From CALHVX01 sp038757945 (GTDB taxonomy: Bacteria; Pseudomonadota; Gammaproteobacteria; Pseudomonadales; Azotimanducaceae): 64,000 nucleotides of DNA. A model generated the notes under the pieces. That model ran no database searches and was not told the DNA's origin. It saw only the letters and a list, made by a program, of their open reading frames with translations. The translations under genes were made by a program, and so were the position numbers. The stretch's first letter is position 1, and every line of letters begins with the position of its first letter. The DNA is taken from positions 24,186 through 88,185 of the forward strand of contig JBCDGJ010000002.1 of assembly GCA_038757945.1 (NCBI GenBank), read 5' to 3'. Below, piece by piece: positions 17,234 to 26,267 of this stretch.

Positions 17234-19384
17234 TTACGCCGAGAGCGCAAGGTCCTTCGCGCTGAAAGGGTTGCTGCCCTGGGTGAACGCCGGTGGATCA
17301 AGAATGAGCGCAACGTTGCCGGTGCTCATGATCGTCGCGCCAGCAATACCGGGAACAGCCCGATAGTTCTCGTCCAGAGCCTTGATGACCGCTTGCTGCT
17401 GGCCCTCTACCTGATCGATGACCAGTCCGGCGAGCTGGCCATGGTTTTCTATAATGACGATGAGCTCGCCGCGGTGGTCCGCCGCAATGTCGAAGCGCGA
17501 GGCGAGGTCGATCAAGGGCAGGTACTGATCCCGAAACTCGAACACTTCGGTCCCGTTCGGCAATCGGGTGAGGTTGCAGTTTGTAATCTCAATGGTCTCA
17601 ATGATCGACAGCAGCGGAATGACAAAGGTGTGCTCACAGACCGTGACCAGCTGACCATGCAGGATTGCAAGCGTAAGCGGGAGCCGGATGATGACGTTGG
17701 TGCCGCTGCCCGGTTCCGACTCAAGGTCAACGTGCCCGCCAAGATCGAGAATGTTCTTTCGAACCACGTCCATGCCGACTCCACGGCCGGACACATCGGA
17801 CACTTCGCTGGCCGTGGAAAACCCCGGCGCAAAGATCAGACGATTGATCTGATCATCGGACAACTGCTCATCAGCGCCGACCACCCCACGCTCGATGGCT
17901 TTGCGCAGGACCACTTCGCGGTTGATGCCACGTCCGTCGTCTTTGATCTCAATGACGACCGAGCCGCTCTGATGGTAGGCGAGAAGCTTCAGTACGCCGG
18001 TCTCCGGTTTGCCTGCCGCAAGACGTTCCTCCGCCCCTTCGAGACCATGATCGAGGGAGTTGCGGACCAGATGAACCAGCGGATCCATGATCCGCTCCAG
18101 TACCGTCTTATCGATCTCCGTTTCACCCCCTTCGACGACCAGCTCAACGCGCTTGTCGAGCTTCCGCGACAGATCACGAACCAGCCTTGGCAGCCGGTTG
18201 AAGCCGCTGGACAGAGGCAGCATCCGGACCCGCATGACGGATTCCTGCAGCTCCCGGGTGTTGTGCTCGAGGTCAGCGAGACGATCCCGTAGCTGCTCGA
18301 TATCAAGGCTGTCTTCGCTGGCTCCGAGGCGGTTCAGCATCGATTGCGTAATGACCAGCTCCCCAACCAGATTGATGAGCTGATCGATCTTTTCGGTCGA
18401 AATGCGAACCGAGCTGGCATCGGAGCTGGCTGCTTTGTCGCGGCGCGAAGAACCCACCGCCTTGACCGTCCCGTCCTGTGTCGAGCCTGGGCCGGCAGCA
18501 GGTGCCGTTTCAGCAGCGGGCGCCGGCACAGGAGCAGGGGCTGGCGGAGGCTCCTGGGCGGACCCCTGTGGCTCCGCGTCTGGCACCGGCTGCGGTTCTT
18601 CTGCAGTCGCCGCAGCAGCTGCAGAGGGTTCGGTGCCCGGCTCGTCGAGGCCCGTAACGGTAACCTCGCAGTCGAACTCGACCCACTCGAAAATCTCCGT
18701 CACCGCAGACTCGGGACAGTCGCTGATCAGGCGGGCAGTCCAGCTCAGGTAGCAGGCCTTGGGGTCCATCGCATCCCAGCTGGACAACGAGTCCAGCTCC
18801 GGGGTCAGCTCCAGGGCGCCAAGCCGCTTGAGCTCGCGCAGCAGCAGCAGCGGGTCGTTGCCCCGACTCATCAGCTCCGGCTTCGGCACGAAGCGAATAT
18901 GCCAGCCGGACGCTGCAGCCGGCTCTGCTGCAGCTGCCTCTCCTGATGCAGCTGCAGGAGCTCCTGGTGTCGGATCAGCTGCTGCTGGGACAGAAGCTGC
19001 CGAGCCAGCGACCGCACTTTCGAGCCGTTCCTGCATGGGAACGCGCTCCTTATGATCCGCATCGCCGCGGCTCTCCATGAGCTCCCGGACAATATCGACG
19101 GATTCCAGCAGCAGCTCGAGATCCGCATCAAGGACCGGCCGCTTTTCGGACCGCATCTCGTCGAGCAGCGTTTCCATGTGATGCGTCAGTTCTGCCATCG
19201 CGGCGAAGCCGAAGGTGGCACCACCACCCTTAATGGAGTGAGCGGCGCGAAACACTTCGTTCAGAAGCTCGAGGTCGTTGTCACCACGACCAAGCTGCAG
19301 CAAACCCTGCTCGAGGATATCGACGTTCTCGCTGCACTCGTCGAGAAAGATGCTCTTCAGTTCGTCGAGTTCCTGATCATCCAT
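17234..19384 (-). CDS. cheA: Chemotaxis histidine kinase CheA
   Basis: Receptor-controlled kinase for CheY and CheB. The 716-residue product has an N-terminal HPt domain with the phosphorylated histidine in FRAAHSIKGGGATFGF, a middle domain about residues 155-250 that replaces the classical P2, a long Ala/Pro/Glu linker, the dimerisation helices (INLVGELVITQSMLN), the kinase core (HLVRNSLDHGLE N-box, IKDDGRGIN, FSTASEVSDVSGRGVGMDVV) and a CheW-like C-terminal domain. It is the first gene of the minus-strand run cheA to cheB. Confidence 0.97.
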   Translation of the reverse strand: MDDQELDELKSIFLDECSENVDILEQGLLQLGRGDNDLELLNEVFRAAHSIKGGGATFGFAAMAELTHHMETLLDEMRSEKRPVLDADLELLLESVDIVRELMESRGDADHKERVPMQERLESAVAGSAASVPAAADPTPGAPAAASGEAAAAEPAAASGWHIRFVPKPELMSRGNDPLLLLRELKRLGALELTPELDSLSSWDAMDPKACYLSWTARLISDCPESAVTEIFEWVEFDCEVTVTGLDEPGTEPSAAAAATAEEPQPVPDAEPQGSAQEPPPAPAPVPAPAAETAPAAGPGSTQDGTVKAVGSSRRDKAASSDASSVRISTEKIDQLINLVGELVITQSMLNRLGASEDSLDIEQLRDRLADLEHNTRELQESVMRVRMLPLSSGFNRLPRLVRDLSRKLDKRVELVVEGGETEIDKTVLERIMDPLVHLVRNSLDHGLEGAEERLAAGKPETGVLKLLAYHQSGSVVIEIKDDGRGINREVVLRKAIERGVVGADEQLSDDQINRLIFAPGFSTASEVSDVSGRGVGMDVVRKNILDLGGHVDLESEPGSGTNVIIRLPLTLAILHGQLVTVCEHTFVIPLLSIIETIEITNCNLTRLPNGTEVFEFRDQYLPLIDLASRFDIAADHRGELIVIIENHGQLAGLVIDQVEGQQQAVIKALDENYRAVPGIAGATIMSTGNVALILDPPAFTQGSNPFSAKDLALSA

Positions 19385-19614
19385 CCGTTTTCAATCCCCG
19401 TTTGCGCCAGCCAATGGCCCCCATCTCGTGCCACCCGTGGACACGCAATGGATGCTCGGCTCATCTGGAAAGCATAGTTCGACAGCGGAGGTTTGCCCGG
19501 CCAACTGCGTGCTGGTGTGGCGCAGTACAACTTTCACTGCTACACCTAAGACAACCTGAAAATCTTCCATAGACGGCAAATGCATCACGCAACGGGTTCT
19601 GATGGCGGAAAACG

Positions 19615-20454
19615 GTGAGTGAAGTCTCACTGACAGAGGTAGTGGACTACGGCGCTGCGCATCTCAGCCTGCCGAAATCTGCGCTGAGCGTCTTTCAATT
19701 GGCGGTCAGCGAAGAGACCACCAACCAGCAGCTGGTCCGGGCAATCCAGGTTGATCCCGGGCTCGCAGCGCGCCTGCTGCAGAAGGTGAACACCCCGGCT
19801 TTCTCCCGCGGTGCCGAGGTCACCTCCCTCGAAGTCGCAGTCGCCCGTCTGGGCCGGGAGCAGCTGGCGCAGCTCGCTGCAGTGCTGGCGACTGCCGAAG
19901 AGGTGCATCGCCTTGACTGCGACCTGTACAAGTCGCAGAGCTACGCCAGACACAGCGTCAACGTCGGTTTGATTGCGGGCAAAATCGCAAATCGCTTCGA
20001 CCTGCAGGCCGAGAGCATCTTTGTTGCCGGGTTACTGCACGATCTCGGCAAACCCATCGAGTTCCACATGCTTGGCGACCAGATGATCGAGGTTCTCGAC
20101 CAATCGCTCTTCAGCGATGAGCTCGATCTGGCGCAGGCTGAGCAGGAGGTGCTCGGCTTCAACCACTCCGAAGTGGGTGCCGCTCTGGCACAACAGTGGA
20201 ACCTGCCAGGCATCATTATCGAGTGCATTCGTTATCACCATCGGCCCGAAGCTGCTGTAGAGCACCCGGAGGCCGTTGCAGCCGTGGCCCTTGCGAACGC
20301 AATTGAGCACATGGAGATGGAAGACGACTTCGAAGATCTGGAAGCATTCAGGGCTATGGCAGCTCGAACCGCCCACCTGCTGCCGGTCACGCTGGAAGAA
20401 GCGCTCGTCTGGCGTCTCGAAGCACTGGAGTCAGCACAGAAGCTGAACGGCTGA
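19615..20454 (+). CDS. HDOD-domain signalling protein
   Basis: A 279-residue single HDOD domain. Such proteins are regulatory relatives of HD phosphohydrolases and are common partners of CheY-type regulators and diguanylate-signalling. Visible blocks are NQQLVRAIQVDPGLAARLLQKVNTPAF, AVARLGREQLAQL and VAGLLHDLGKPIEF; an HD pair and a later YHHRPE are present, so residual metal binding is conceivable. The start is GTG 19615. It is divergent from cheA and convergent with the CheX-like gene. Confidence 0.9.
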   Translation: MSEVSLTEVVDYGAAHLSLPKSALSVFQLAVSEETTNQQLVRAIQVDPGLAARLLQKVNTPAFSRGAEVTSLEVAVARLGREQLAQLAAVLATAEEVHRLDCDLYKSQSYARHSVNVGLIAGKIANRFDLQAESIFVAGLLHDLGKPIEFHMLGDQMIEVLDQSLFSDELDLAQAEQEVLGFNHSEVGAALAQQWNLPGIIIECIRYHHRPEAAVEHPEAVAAVALANAIEHMEMEDDFEDLEAFRAMAARTAHLLPVTLEEALVWRLEALESAQKLNG

Positions 20455-20469
20455 CTGCTGGACCGAACC

Positions 20470-20541
20470 GGTTGCGGTTGCGGTTGCGGTTGCGGTTGCG
20501 GTTGCGGTTGCGGTTGCGGTTGCGGTTGCGGTTGCGGTTGC
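20470..20541. repeat. Perfect (GGTTGC)12 hexamer array
   Basis: Twelve uninterrupted copies of GGTTGC (72 bases) follow the HDOD gene stop by 15 bases, between two convergent genes. The purity indicates recent slippage expansion, so copy number should vary between strains. No coding role, since it lies outside both genes. Confidence 0.97.
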
Positions 20542-20592
20542 GAAATGGTGGTGGCGCCTCAGTGCAGACACCACTACTGAACGCGATGGCCG

Positions 20593-21045
20593 TCAGATGG
20601 CTTTAAACGAAAGCGCTCCGTCGCCGTAGCCACCAAGCTGTACGCTCAGCTCTACGGTGCGTGCATCCCCCAGCGCGTCAGCCCCGGCAAAGTCTGCAAA
20701 GGGAGAAACCCGGACGAGCTTCAAGTGCGGCGTACTGTCATCCATGAACACCGTCGAAAAGATGTTCATCACCTCATAGAGGTTGTCCTGCGCTATTGGC
20801 GTCAACTCACCGCTGGACAGCATTTCCTCGGCAGCCGCCGGAGGAATCATCGACAGCGCTGAACCAAGGCCAGCCGACGCGGCGAAGTCGCTGTAACAGA
20901 CGCTGACCAGTTCTCCTTCGTCATCCACAAATTCGCCGACGAAGGCATAACTGTCCGCGCCGCCGCTCTTCGCCTCGGCATCCGGGACAAACATCTGCAG
21001 TATGCCGGTGACGGCTTCTTCGGTCGGTACTTTGAATTTTGCCAT
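20593..21045 (-). CDS. CheX/CheC-like phosphatase-type protein
   Basis: Probable CheY-phosphate phosphatase. The 150-residue product contains QDNLYEVMNIFSTVF; Asp87-x3-Glu91-x2-Asn94 matches the D/S-x3-E-x2-N signature of the CheC/CheX/FliY family. The rest is divergent and too short for a two-motif CheC. It is followed, 15 bases upstream on the same strand, by a CheY gene, so enzyme and substrate appear to be co-transcribed. CheD, the usual partner of CheC, is in the same cluster. Confidence 0.75.
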   Translation of the reverse strand: MAKFKVPTEEAVTGILQMFVPDAEAKSGGADSYAFVGEFVDDEGELVSVCYSDFAASAGLGSALSMIPPAAAEEMLSSGELTPIAQDNLYEVMNIFSTVFMDDSTPHLKLVRVSPFADFAGADALGDARTVELSVQLGGYGDGALSFKAI

Positions 21046-21059
21046 CAGAATCTCCAGCG

Positions 21060-21422
21060 TCAGCCCAATACCGGCCGCAGGGCCTTTTCGAAGCTCTCGG
21101 CGGTAAACGGTTTGCTGATCAGAAACTGCGCTCCGCTCTCTCGTGCCAGGGCGCGCATCTCGGCAGTCGATTCGGTCGTCACGAACCCGAACTTCACAGC
21201 GTTCTTGTCCTCTCGCAGCTTCTTCAGCAGGTCGATGCCGTTCATGTTCGGCATGTTCCAGTCGCAGAGGATCAACTCCGGGTCAACTTCGTAAAACGCA
21301 TCCAGCGCTTTTGCGCCATCTTCCGCCTCGCTGATTTCGAGGCCACTAAAACCGGCCTGCTTCAGCGTACGCTTGACGATCTGACGCATGGCCGTGCTGT
21401 CATCGACGATCAGTACTTTCAT
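21060..21422 (-). CDS. cheY: CheY-type response regulator
   Basis: A 120-residue stand-alone receiver domain: acidic pair in VLIVDDS, phosphoacceptor Asp54 in LILCDWNMPNMNG, Thr in GFVTTES and Lys104 in FLISKPF. It has no output domain and should interact with a motor or another effector. It is transcribed before the CheX-like gene. Confidence 0.95.
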   Translation of the reverse strand: MKVLIVDDSTAMRQIVKRTLKQAGFSGLEISEAEDGAKALDAFYEVDPELILCDWNMPNMNGIDLLKKLREDKNAVKFGFVTTESTAEMRALARESGAQFLISKPFTAESFEKALRPVLG

Positions 21423-21684
21423 GACTTTCCAAGGTATGGACGTACTTGAAATATAGAAGGTGGATCCAGTTCTGCTGCAGCGCTGCCGAGAAAGTGTGTG
21501 CGATCCGTCACACCTACGAATGCAGCCGCACCCTGCGACCGCTCGAGCCCTGGCAACCCCGACGGGATCGCGCCGGCGCCGCCGCTGATGTGACGTAGAG
21601 CGCCTTCCTAGCTACGGTGCCAGGCACGGGTCACCAGTTCGGTCTAGTCTTTTCTGAGACGGAGACCCTGGGGACCAGTCCTAG

Positions 21685-22050
21685 ATGGCTAAAATTCTGG
21701 CAGTAGACGACTCACCGGCGATTCGCAAGATGGTCGCTTCGGTGCTGAAGAACGCCGGCCACAGCTTGACCAGCGCTGAGGACGGCATCGAAGCATCGCG
21801 GGTAGCGAACGAAGACAGCTTCGAGCTGATCATCACCGACGTTCACATGCCGAACATGAACGGCATCGAGCTGATCGAAACGCTGCGGCAGCGGCCGGGC
21901 TACCAACATACGCCGATGCTCGTGCTGACGACCGAGTCCAGCATGGAGATGAAGCAGAAGGGGCGGGCCGCGGGCGCAACCGGCTGGATCGTCAAGCCCT
22001 TCAACCCGGAATCCCTGATCGCCGCCGTGTCCAAGGTGCTCGGGCGCTAG
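21685..22050 (+). CDS. cheY: CheY-type response regulator
   Basis: A 121-residue receiver domain with VDDSPAIRKM, Asp52 in LIITDVHMPNMNG, Thr in VLTTESS and Lys104 in WIVKPF. It is divergent from the other CheY gene, with 262 bases between them, and its stop codon shares a base with the GTG of the following gene, so that protein is probably its dedicated partner. Confidence 0.95.
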   Translation: MAKILAVDDSPAIRKMVASVLKNAGHSLTSAEDGIEASRVANEDSFELIITDVHMPNMNGIELIETLRQRPGYQHTPMLVLTTESSMEMKQKGRAAGATGWIVKPFNPESLIAAVSKVLGR

Positions 22051-22544
22051 TGGCCCTGCACCCCGGGGATTCTGGCGAGCGAGCGACGCGCGCCGCGACC
22101 CCAATGGCTGACCCCGCCACGCAACCGGACGCGGCAGCCCTGGAGCTGTTGTTCCAGCTGCACGGTCGTCTGCTCGAAGCTGCCCGCGCCGAGCTGCTGG
22201 ATGCCGTTGGTCCGATCAGCGAGGTGCTTGGTCAGCTGCTCGAGCAACGCGAACAGCCCCTGCGGGCGGCGCTGGAACAGGCTGCCATCGACCTGCAGGC
22301 TGCGGACTCAGTCGCGCAGCGGCTGGCGCACCTTCAGTCAGCGATGGACCGCCTCGATCGGCTCGCGCGCGCTGACCAGCTGCACGCACCGTCGAAGGCT
22401 CGCGCGCAGCTGTTTGAGCAGCTATGGCGGAGCTTTACCATTGCCGACGAGCGGGCCACCTTCGCAGAAGTGCTGGCCCCCGGTGAAGAATCCAGCAGCA
22501 ACCTCCGCCCACCGGGCGGGCACGGTGATCTGGAGCTGTTCTAA
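22050..22544 (+). CDS. Helical protein coupled to CheY, possible divergent CheZ
   Basis: No family could be named with certainty. The 164-residue frame starts at a GTG touching the cheY stop; ATG 22104 is an alternative. It is almost entirely helical, consistent with a long hairpin. Asp86-x3-Gln90 (ADSVAQRL) has the spacing of the catalytic Asp-x3-Gln of CheZ, and the protein ends in a flexible Pro/Gly linker and GDLELF, comparable in position to the CheY-binding C-terminal helix of CheZ. This is inference from motif and context; it could also be an unrelated CheY-binding adaptor. Confidence 0.6.
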   Translation: MALHPGDSGERATRAATPMADPATQPDAAALELLFQLHGRLLEAARAELLDAVGPISEVLGQLLEQREQPLRAALEQAAIDLQAADSVAQRLAHLQSAMDRLDRLARADQLHAPSKARAQLFEQLWRSFTIADERATFAEVLAPGEESSSNLRPPGGHGDLELF

Positions 22545-22665
22545 CGGCTAGCTCCATACGCACGCTCCACCACCAGCGCGCAGCCAGTGCAGCCCCCTGC
22601 CCTGCGCGCTGGGAACCTCCCGATGCCCCTGCCATCGCTCTGGATCGAGCGCCACTCAGCAACGG

Positions 22666-24039
22666 TTAGAGCTCGAGTTCAGCCCACTGCGCCCCACGCC
22701 ACGCCCAGGCCAGCAGAAGGGCAGCAACGGCCACCGAGCCGATGAACACTGCCATCGCCTCACGCAGACCAAATCCCAGGGACACCGTTAACGCTAGCAG
22801 CGGCAGCAACAGCAGCCACTGCGGGAGCAGCGTCAGCCGCATGGCTACCCGCGTGGCACCGGCACCGATCAGCGCGGCTCCGAGGATCTTGCCGTACCCG
22901 TCCAGCACGTGGGCAAACACCGCCAGCTGCAGCGGGATGATCGCGATGGCGAGGGTACCCTCGTCCACGAGAAACAGGCGGAGGATCAGCTGCGGAAAGG
23001 ACGCCACGGCGATCCCCAGTCCCGTAAGAACCAGCAACCCAAAGTTGGACACCTGCCAGCCCCACGCCATCGCATCCCGGGTATCTTTCCGACCGAGCGC
23101 CTCGCCGACCAGCGTTGTAGCCGCACCTCCGATCCCGATGTGCGGCAGGTACGCAATCAGGCAGATGCTGATCACCACATGAAAAGCCGCAAGCTCACGC
23201 ATCCCGATCCGTCCGATGAGCATGTACATCACAACGACGCCAATCGAGAAGAGGATCTGGCGCACGCTCTCCGGCGCGGAGATCCGCAGCAGGGTTCGGA
23301 TGTGTGTGGCGTCTGGCAGCCCGCGCAGAAACCCGTTGCCTGACGCGAAGCGGAGCGCAAATCCCAAATTCACCAGCAATCCAACCAGCACTGCCAGCGT
23401 GCTCCCCAGGCCTGCCCCGGCCACCCCCATCCGCGGCGCTCCGAAATTGCCGAAAATCAGCATGTAGTTGAACAGGACGTTGGCCAGCGACAGCGTAAGG
23501 ATCGCGATCATCGACAATCCCGCCTGGCTGACCCCGATCCAGTACGAGCGAAAGACGAGTGTCAGGCCCATGAACAGCAGCGATGGCAACCGGGTAGCCA
23601 GGTAATCCAGACCCGCTGCGTTGATCAGCGGATCAGCGTTGATTGCACCGAAGACAACGGACATCAACGGATACGCCAGGCTCATCAGGACTACCGCGAC
23701 CACGACCGCCAGCAGAATGCCGGCGTTCAGCACTTTGCCCGTTTCCTTGACGCGACCTTCTCCGACCCGCCGTGCGACCAGCGCTTGAACGCCGGCGGTC
23801 AGGCCTAGTCCTGTGGCCAGCAGCAGAAAGAACAGCTGTCCACCGATGCCGACACCGCCCAGCGCAGCGTCTCCGAGCCGACCCACCATCAGCGTATCCA
23901 CAAAGCCCATCAGATTTGTCGCCAGGGCGGCAGCGATCATCGGCAGCGCGAGATCCAGGATTCTCCGTACCCGTGATGGATCAGCACCGGAATTCGAGGG
24001 CTCGGCCAATCCGGGACTAGTGCTCGTGCGGGTGATCAT
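22666..24039 (-). CDS. MATE-family efflux transporter
   Basis: Inner-membrane cation-coupled multidrug or metabolite exporter. The 457-residue product has about twelve hydrophobic helices; MIAAALATNLMGFVDTLMVGRLG is the typical first-helix segment and VGEALGRKDTRDAMAWG lies in the second half, as in MATE proteins. The ATG at 24039 overlaps the nitrile hydratase accessory gene by 23 bases; the longer frame to 24201 is unlikely. Its place at the end of the nitrile hydratase operon suggests export or uptake linked to nitrile or amide metabolism. Confidence 0.92.
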   Translation of the reverse strand: MITRTSTSPGLAEPSNSGADPSRVRRILDLALPMIAAALATNLMGFVDTLMVGRLGDAALGGVGIGGQLFFLLLATGLGLTAGVQALVARRVGEGRVKETGKVLNAGILLAVVVAVVLMSLAYPLMSVVFGAINADPLINAAGLDYLATRLPSLLFMGLTLVFRSYWIGVSQAGLSMIAILTLSLANVLFNYMLIFGNFGAPRMGVAGAGLGSTLAVLVGLLVNLGFALRFASGNGFLRGLPDATHIRTLLRISAPESVRQILFSIGVVVMYMLIGRIGMRELAAFHVVISICLIAYLPHIGIGGAATTLVGEALGRKDTRDAMAWGWQVSNFGLLVLTGLGIAVASFPQLILRLFLVDEGTLAIAIIPLQLAVFAHVLDGYGKILGAALIGAGATRVAMRLTLLPQWLLLLPLLALTVSLGFGLREAMAVFIGSVAVAALLLAWAWRGAQWAELEL

Positions 24040-24361
24040 GGCCCACTGGTCGTGCCGCGAGCACACGCTCCCGATCATCGAGCTCCACGCTGCCCAGCAG
24101 GCCCTTGTCCGCCAGCAGTGCCTCGAAGGCGGCCAGGAAGTGATCGAAGTAGGCATAGTCGTCCGTGCTGCCGGATCGATCCCAACGGTCGATCTGGGCA
24201 ATGAGATGAGCGCGGAACTCGTCCCAGCTGTAGGCGCCCGCCTCGGACAGTGCGCGGGCCATGCCGAACACCCGGCTCTGCCAGGGTGCTTCGAAGACCA
24301 CCTCGCCGTTGGCCATGGGCGGGGCCAGGGTGCCGCTGAGCCCCTCGTCGAAGCCGCTCAC
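24017..24361 (-). CDS. Nitrile hydratase accessory/activator protein
   Basis: A 114-residue protein with FEAPWQSRVFGMARALSEAGAYSWDEFRAHLI, resembling the N-terminal part of nitrile hydratase beta subunits. Such proteins assist metal loading or subunit exchange for the alpha subunit. The C-terminus ends in a His-rich tail (GHDHPHEH), suitable for metal handling. It begins inside the alpha-subunit stop (4-base overlap). Confidence 0.88.
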   Translation of the reverse strand: MSGFDEGLSGTLAPPMANGEVVFEAPWQSRVFGMARALSEAGAYSWDEFRAHLIAQIDRWDRSGSTDDYAYFDHFLAAFEALLADKGLLGSVELDDRERVLAARPVGHDHPHEH

Positions 24362-24933
24362 AACACGCTGACGCCGATCATCGCCTCACGGGTCACCCGC
24401 GCCGCAAGCTGTTCTGCGGACAGTCCACGGGTTGCCGCTGGCTGCTGCGGCAGGACCAGGTAACGGATCTCGGCACTGGAATCCCAGACCCGGACTTCAC
24501 GCTCGGCCGGCAGCTCGAGACCAAACTCCCGCAGCACGGCCCGCGGCTCGCGCACAACCCGGGACCGGTAGGCGGGATCCTTATACCAGCGCGGGGGCAA
24601 ACCCAGCATAGCCCAGGGATAACAGGAGCAGAGCGTACAGACGACCACGTTGTGCACAGCGTCGGTGTTCTCGACCACAACCAGCTTCTGCACCTCGCCG
24701 CCTTCAAACTCGAACTCCTCGATCGCTGCCGTAGCGTCGGCCAGCAACCGCACCTTGAAGTCAGGGTTGGTCCAGGCCCGGGCGACCACCCGCGCACCGT
24801 TCATGGGGCCGACCCGATCGTTGTAGCGAGCGATGGTCTCATCCACGTCCGCTTCCGTGAGCAGGCCCTGTTCGATCAGCAGCGCCTCCAGCGCCTCTGC
24901 CCGGATTGCCTGTTGCGATCGTGATTCACTCAT
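24358..24933 (-). CDS. nthA: Nitrile hydratase alpha subunit, cobalt type
   Basis: Metal-bearing subunit that hydrates nitriles to amides. The 191-residue product carries the metal claw VCTLCSCYPWAMLG; the Thr in C-T-L-C-S-C is the cobalt-type signature, iron enzymes having Ser there. PPRWYKDPAYRSRVV follows as in the family. The ATG at 24933 overlaps the beta-subunit end by 8 bases. Gene order beta-alpha-accessory is the usual cobalt-type order. Confidence 0.95.
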   Translation of the reverse strand: MSESRSQQAIRAEALEALLIEQGLLTEADVDETIARYNDRVGPMNGARVVARAWTNPDFKVRLLADATAAIEEFEFEGGEVQKLVVVENTDAVHNVVVCTLCSCYPWAMLGLPPRWYKDPAYRSRVVREPRAVLREFGLELPAEREVRVWDSSAEIRYLVLPQQPAATRGLSAEQLAARVTREAMIGVSVL

Positions 24934-25603
24934 CCGCTGCCTCCAGGTAGCGCTCGAACAGATCCAGGTGCAGCACCAGCCCCGGCTCGCCGGTCTCACC
25001 CCACAGCTCAGTGCCCGTGAACGCCACCGAGTAGACCTGCTGCGGCTGCTCACCCAGGCCCTCGGCGTTGCTGTCCGGAAACACCCAGACCCCACGCAGC
25101 GCAACCACGGTGCCGGTGCGGCCGCGCGCATAAGCGGGCAGCCGGGTGTGCCCGGAAACGGGCGCCTGCAAGGTTCTGACCCGAGCCCCCGGGGCAAAGG
25201 CAGGGTGCGTGCTCTGCGGCCGGACGGCGCCGGTTTCCTCCGGCGCGGGAAAGGGCTTGCGACGGGGATCAGGGCGGGCAGCAATGCGCGTGTCCCGCTC
25301 CCCGCCGAGCCGGACCGCGCGCCCCGTGACCGCAGCCGTCGACACCACGCCCGCCTCCGTGAGCAGCGTTTCCAGCCCGCCGAGCCAGCGCCCGTAGTAC
25401 CCGTGGGTCAGGTACGCGATGGGATCGATGCGCTCGATGGCAAAGCGGAACTGATCCGTATTGGCGGTGGCCCCGGCAGCTCGAGCACTCCGGGTCATGG
25501 TGAATACCGCCGCTTCCCAGCGCTCGTGAAACACGGGCTCGTCATCCTCGATCTCGACCGCGCCGAAACCGTGCCTGCCGCCCAGATCGTGAATGCCGTC
25601 CAT
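24926..25603 (-). CDS. nthB: Nitrile hydratase beta subunit
   Basis: Structural partner that covers the active site. The 225-residue product starts MDGIHDLGGRHGFGAV, a hallmark of this subunit, continues with HERWEAAVFTM and ERIDPIAYLTHGYYGRW, and ends with the SH3-like domain (ARGRTGTVVALRGVWVFPDSNAEG). GAGGGG lies just upstream of the ATG at 25603. It is the first gene of a tightly overlapping operon beta-alpha-accessory-MATE. Confidence 0.95.
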   Translation of the reverse strand: MDGIHDLGGRHGFGAVEIEDDEPVFHERWEAAVFTMTRSARAAGATANTDQFRFAIERIDPIAYLTHGYYGRWLGGLETLLTEAGVVSTAAVTGRAVRLGGERDTRIAARPDPRRKPFPAPEETGAVRPQSTHPAFAPGARVRTLQAPVSGHTRLPAYARGRTGTVVALRGVWVFPDSNAEGLGEQPQQVYSVAFTGTELWGETGEPGLVLHLDLFERYLEAADE

Positions 25604-25712
25604 CGATCCCCTCGCTCCCTGATCGCTTGAGAATACCTCCCACAGGATCACGATCCCAATGCCATCCGCCGCTCCGCCTACGAGGATCTCTGTATTGCCG
25701 GTACTGCGATGA

Positions 25713-26093
25713 TCCCCGAGCCTCGGGGATTCAGAGCCGCTGGTCGGCGCGCTATACAAGCACGACTGCAACAACTATCGGGTTGCAGAAGACCGCGAGA
25801 CACTACGCATCCTGGTCCGGGCGGCGAAAGAAGGCAGCCGCGTGCTGAAGGCACTCGGCTACGGGCGGCACCAGCCCTTCGAGTTCACGCTCTTCAACTG
25901 GTCTCCGGAAGTCTTCAGCAGGATGGGGGTCAGAGGTCTGTGCGCCAGCAAGTTCGCCGAGGTGGCCTTTGCCATGCATGCAGCGGTGGCCCGGGACGAA
26001 ATGGCGGAGCTTACGCAGGAACTCCGGCAGCTGATCGCAACGACGGAAGTTCAGACCCCGAACATCGATGCGCTGAGCCAGTTTGTGAGCTGA
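25713..26093 (+). pseudogene. Fragment resembling the C-terminal domain of a ketopantoate reductase-like protein
   Basis: An open frame begins directly after a TGA at 25710 and ends at 26093. It reads YKHDCNNYRVAEDRETLRIL and later FAEVAFAMHAAVARDEMAEL ... VQTPNIDALSQF, which resembles the helical C-terminal domain of ApbA/PanE-type dehydrogenases. There is no Rossmann N-terminal domain and no plausible early start; the first GTG is at 25842. I read it as a decayed 3' remnant next to the nitrile hydratase operon. A short live gene from 25842 (83 residues) is the alternative. Confidence 0.5.
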
Positions 26094-26267
26094 GCGCGGA
26101 CGTCAGCGGCGCCCTCCGGTTCAAGACCAGCCAGCGCGCGCGCACGGAGCACCGCCCGGCGTTCTGAAGCGGCTACGCGTCCGCCGTCACGATCCAGCAG
26201 CTGGCCCCAAGCTTGAGGCCATCCGGCTGCTCGTAAGGACGCAGCGCGTCAGCAGCCTGGCAGCCGT

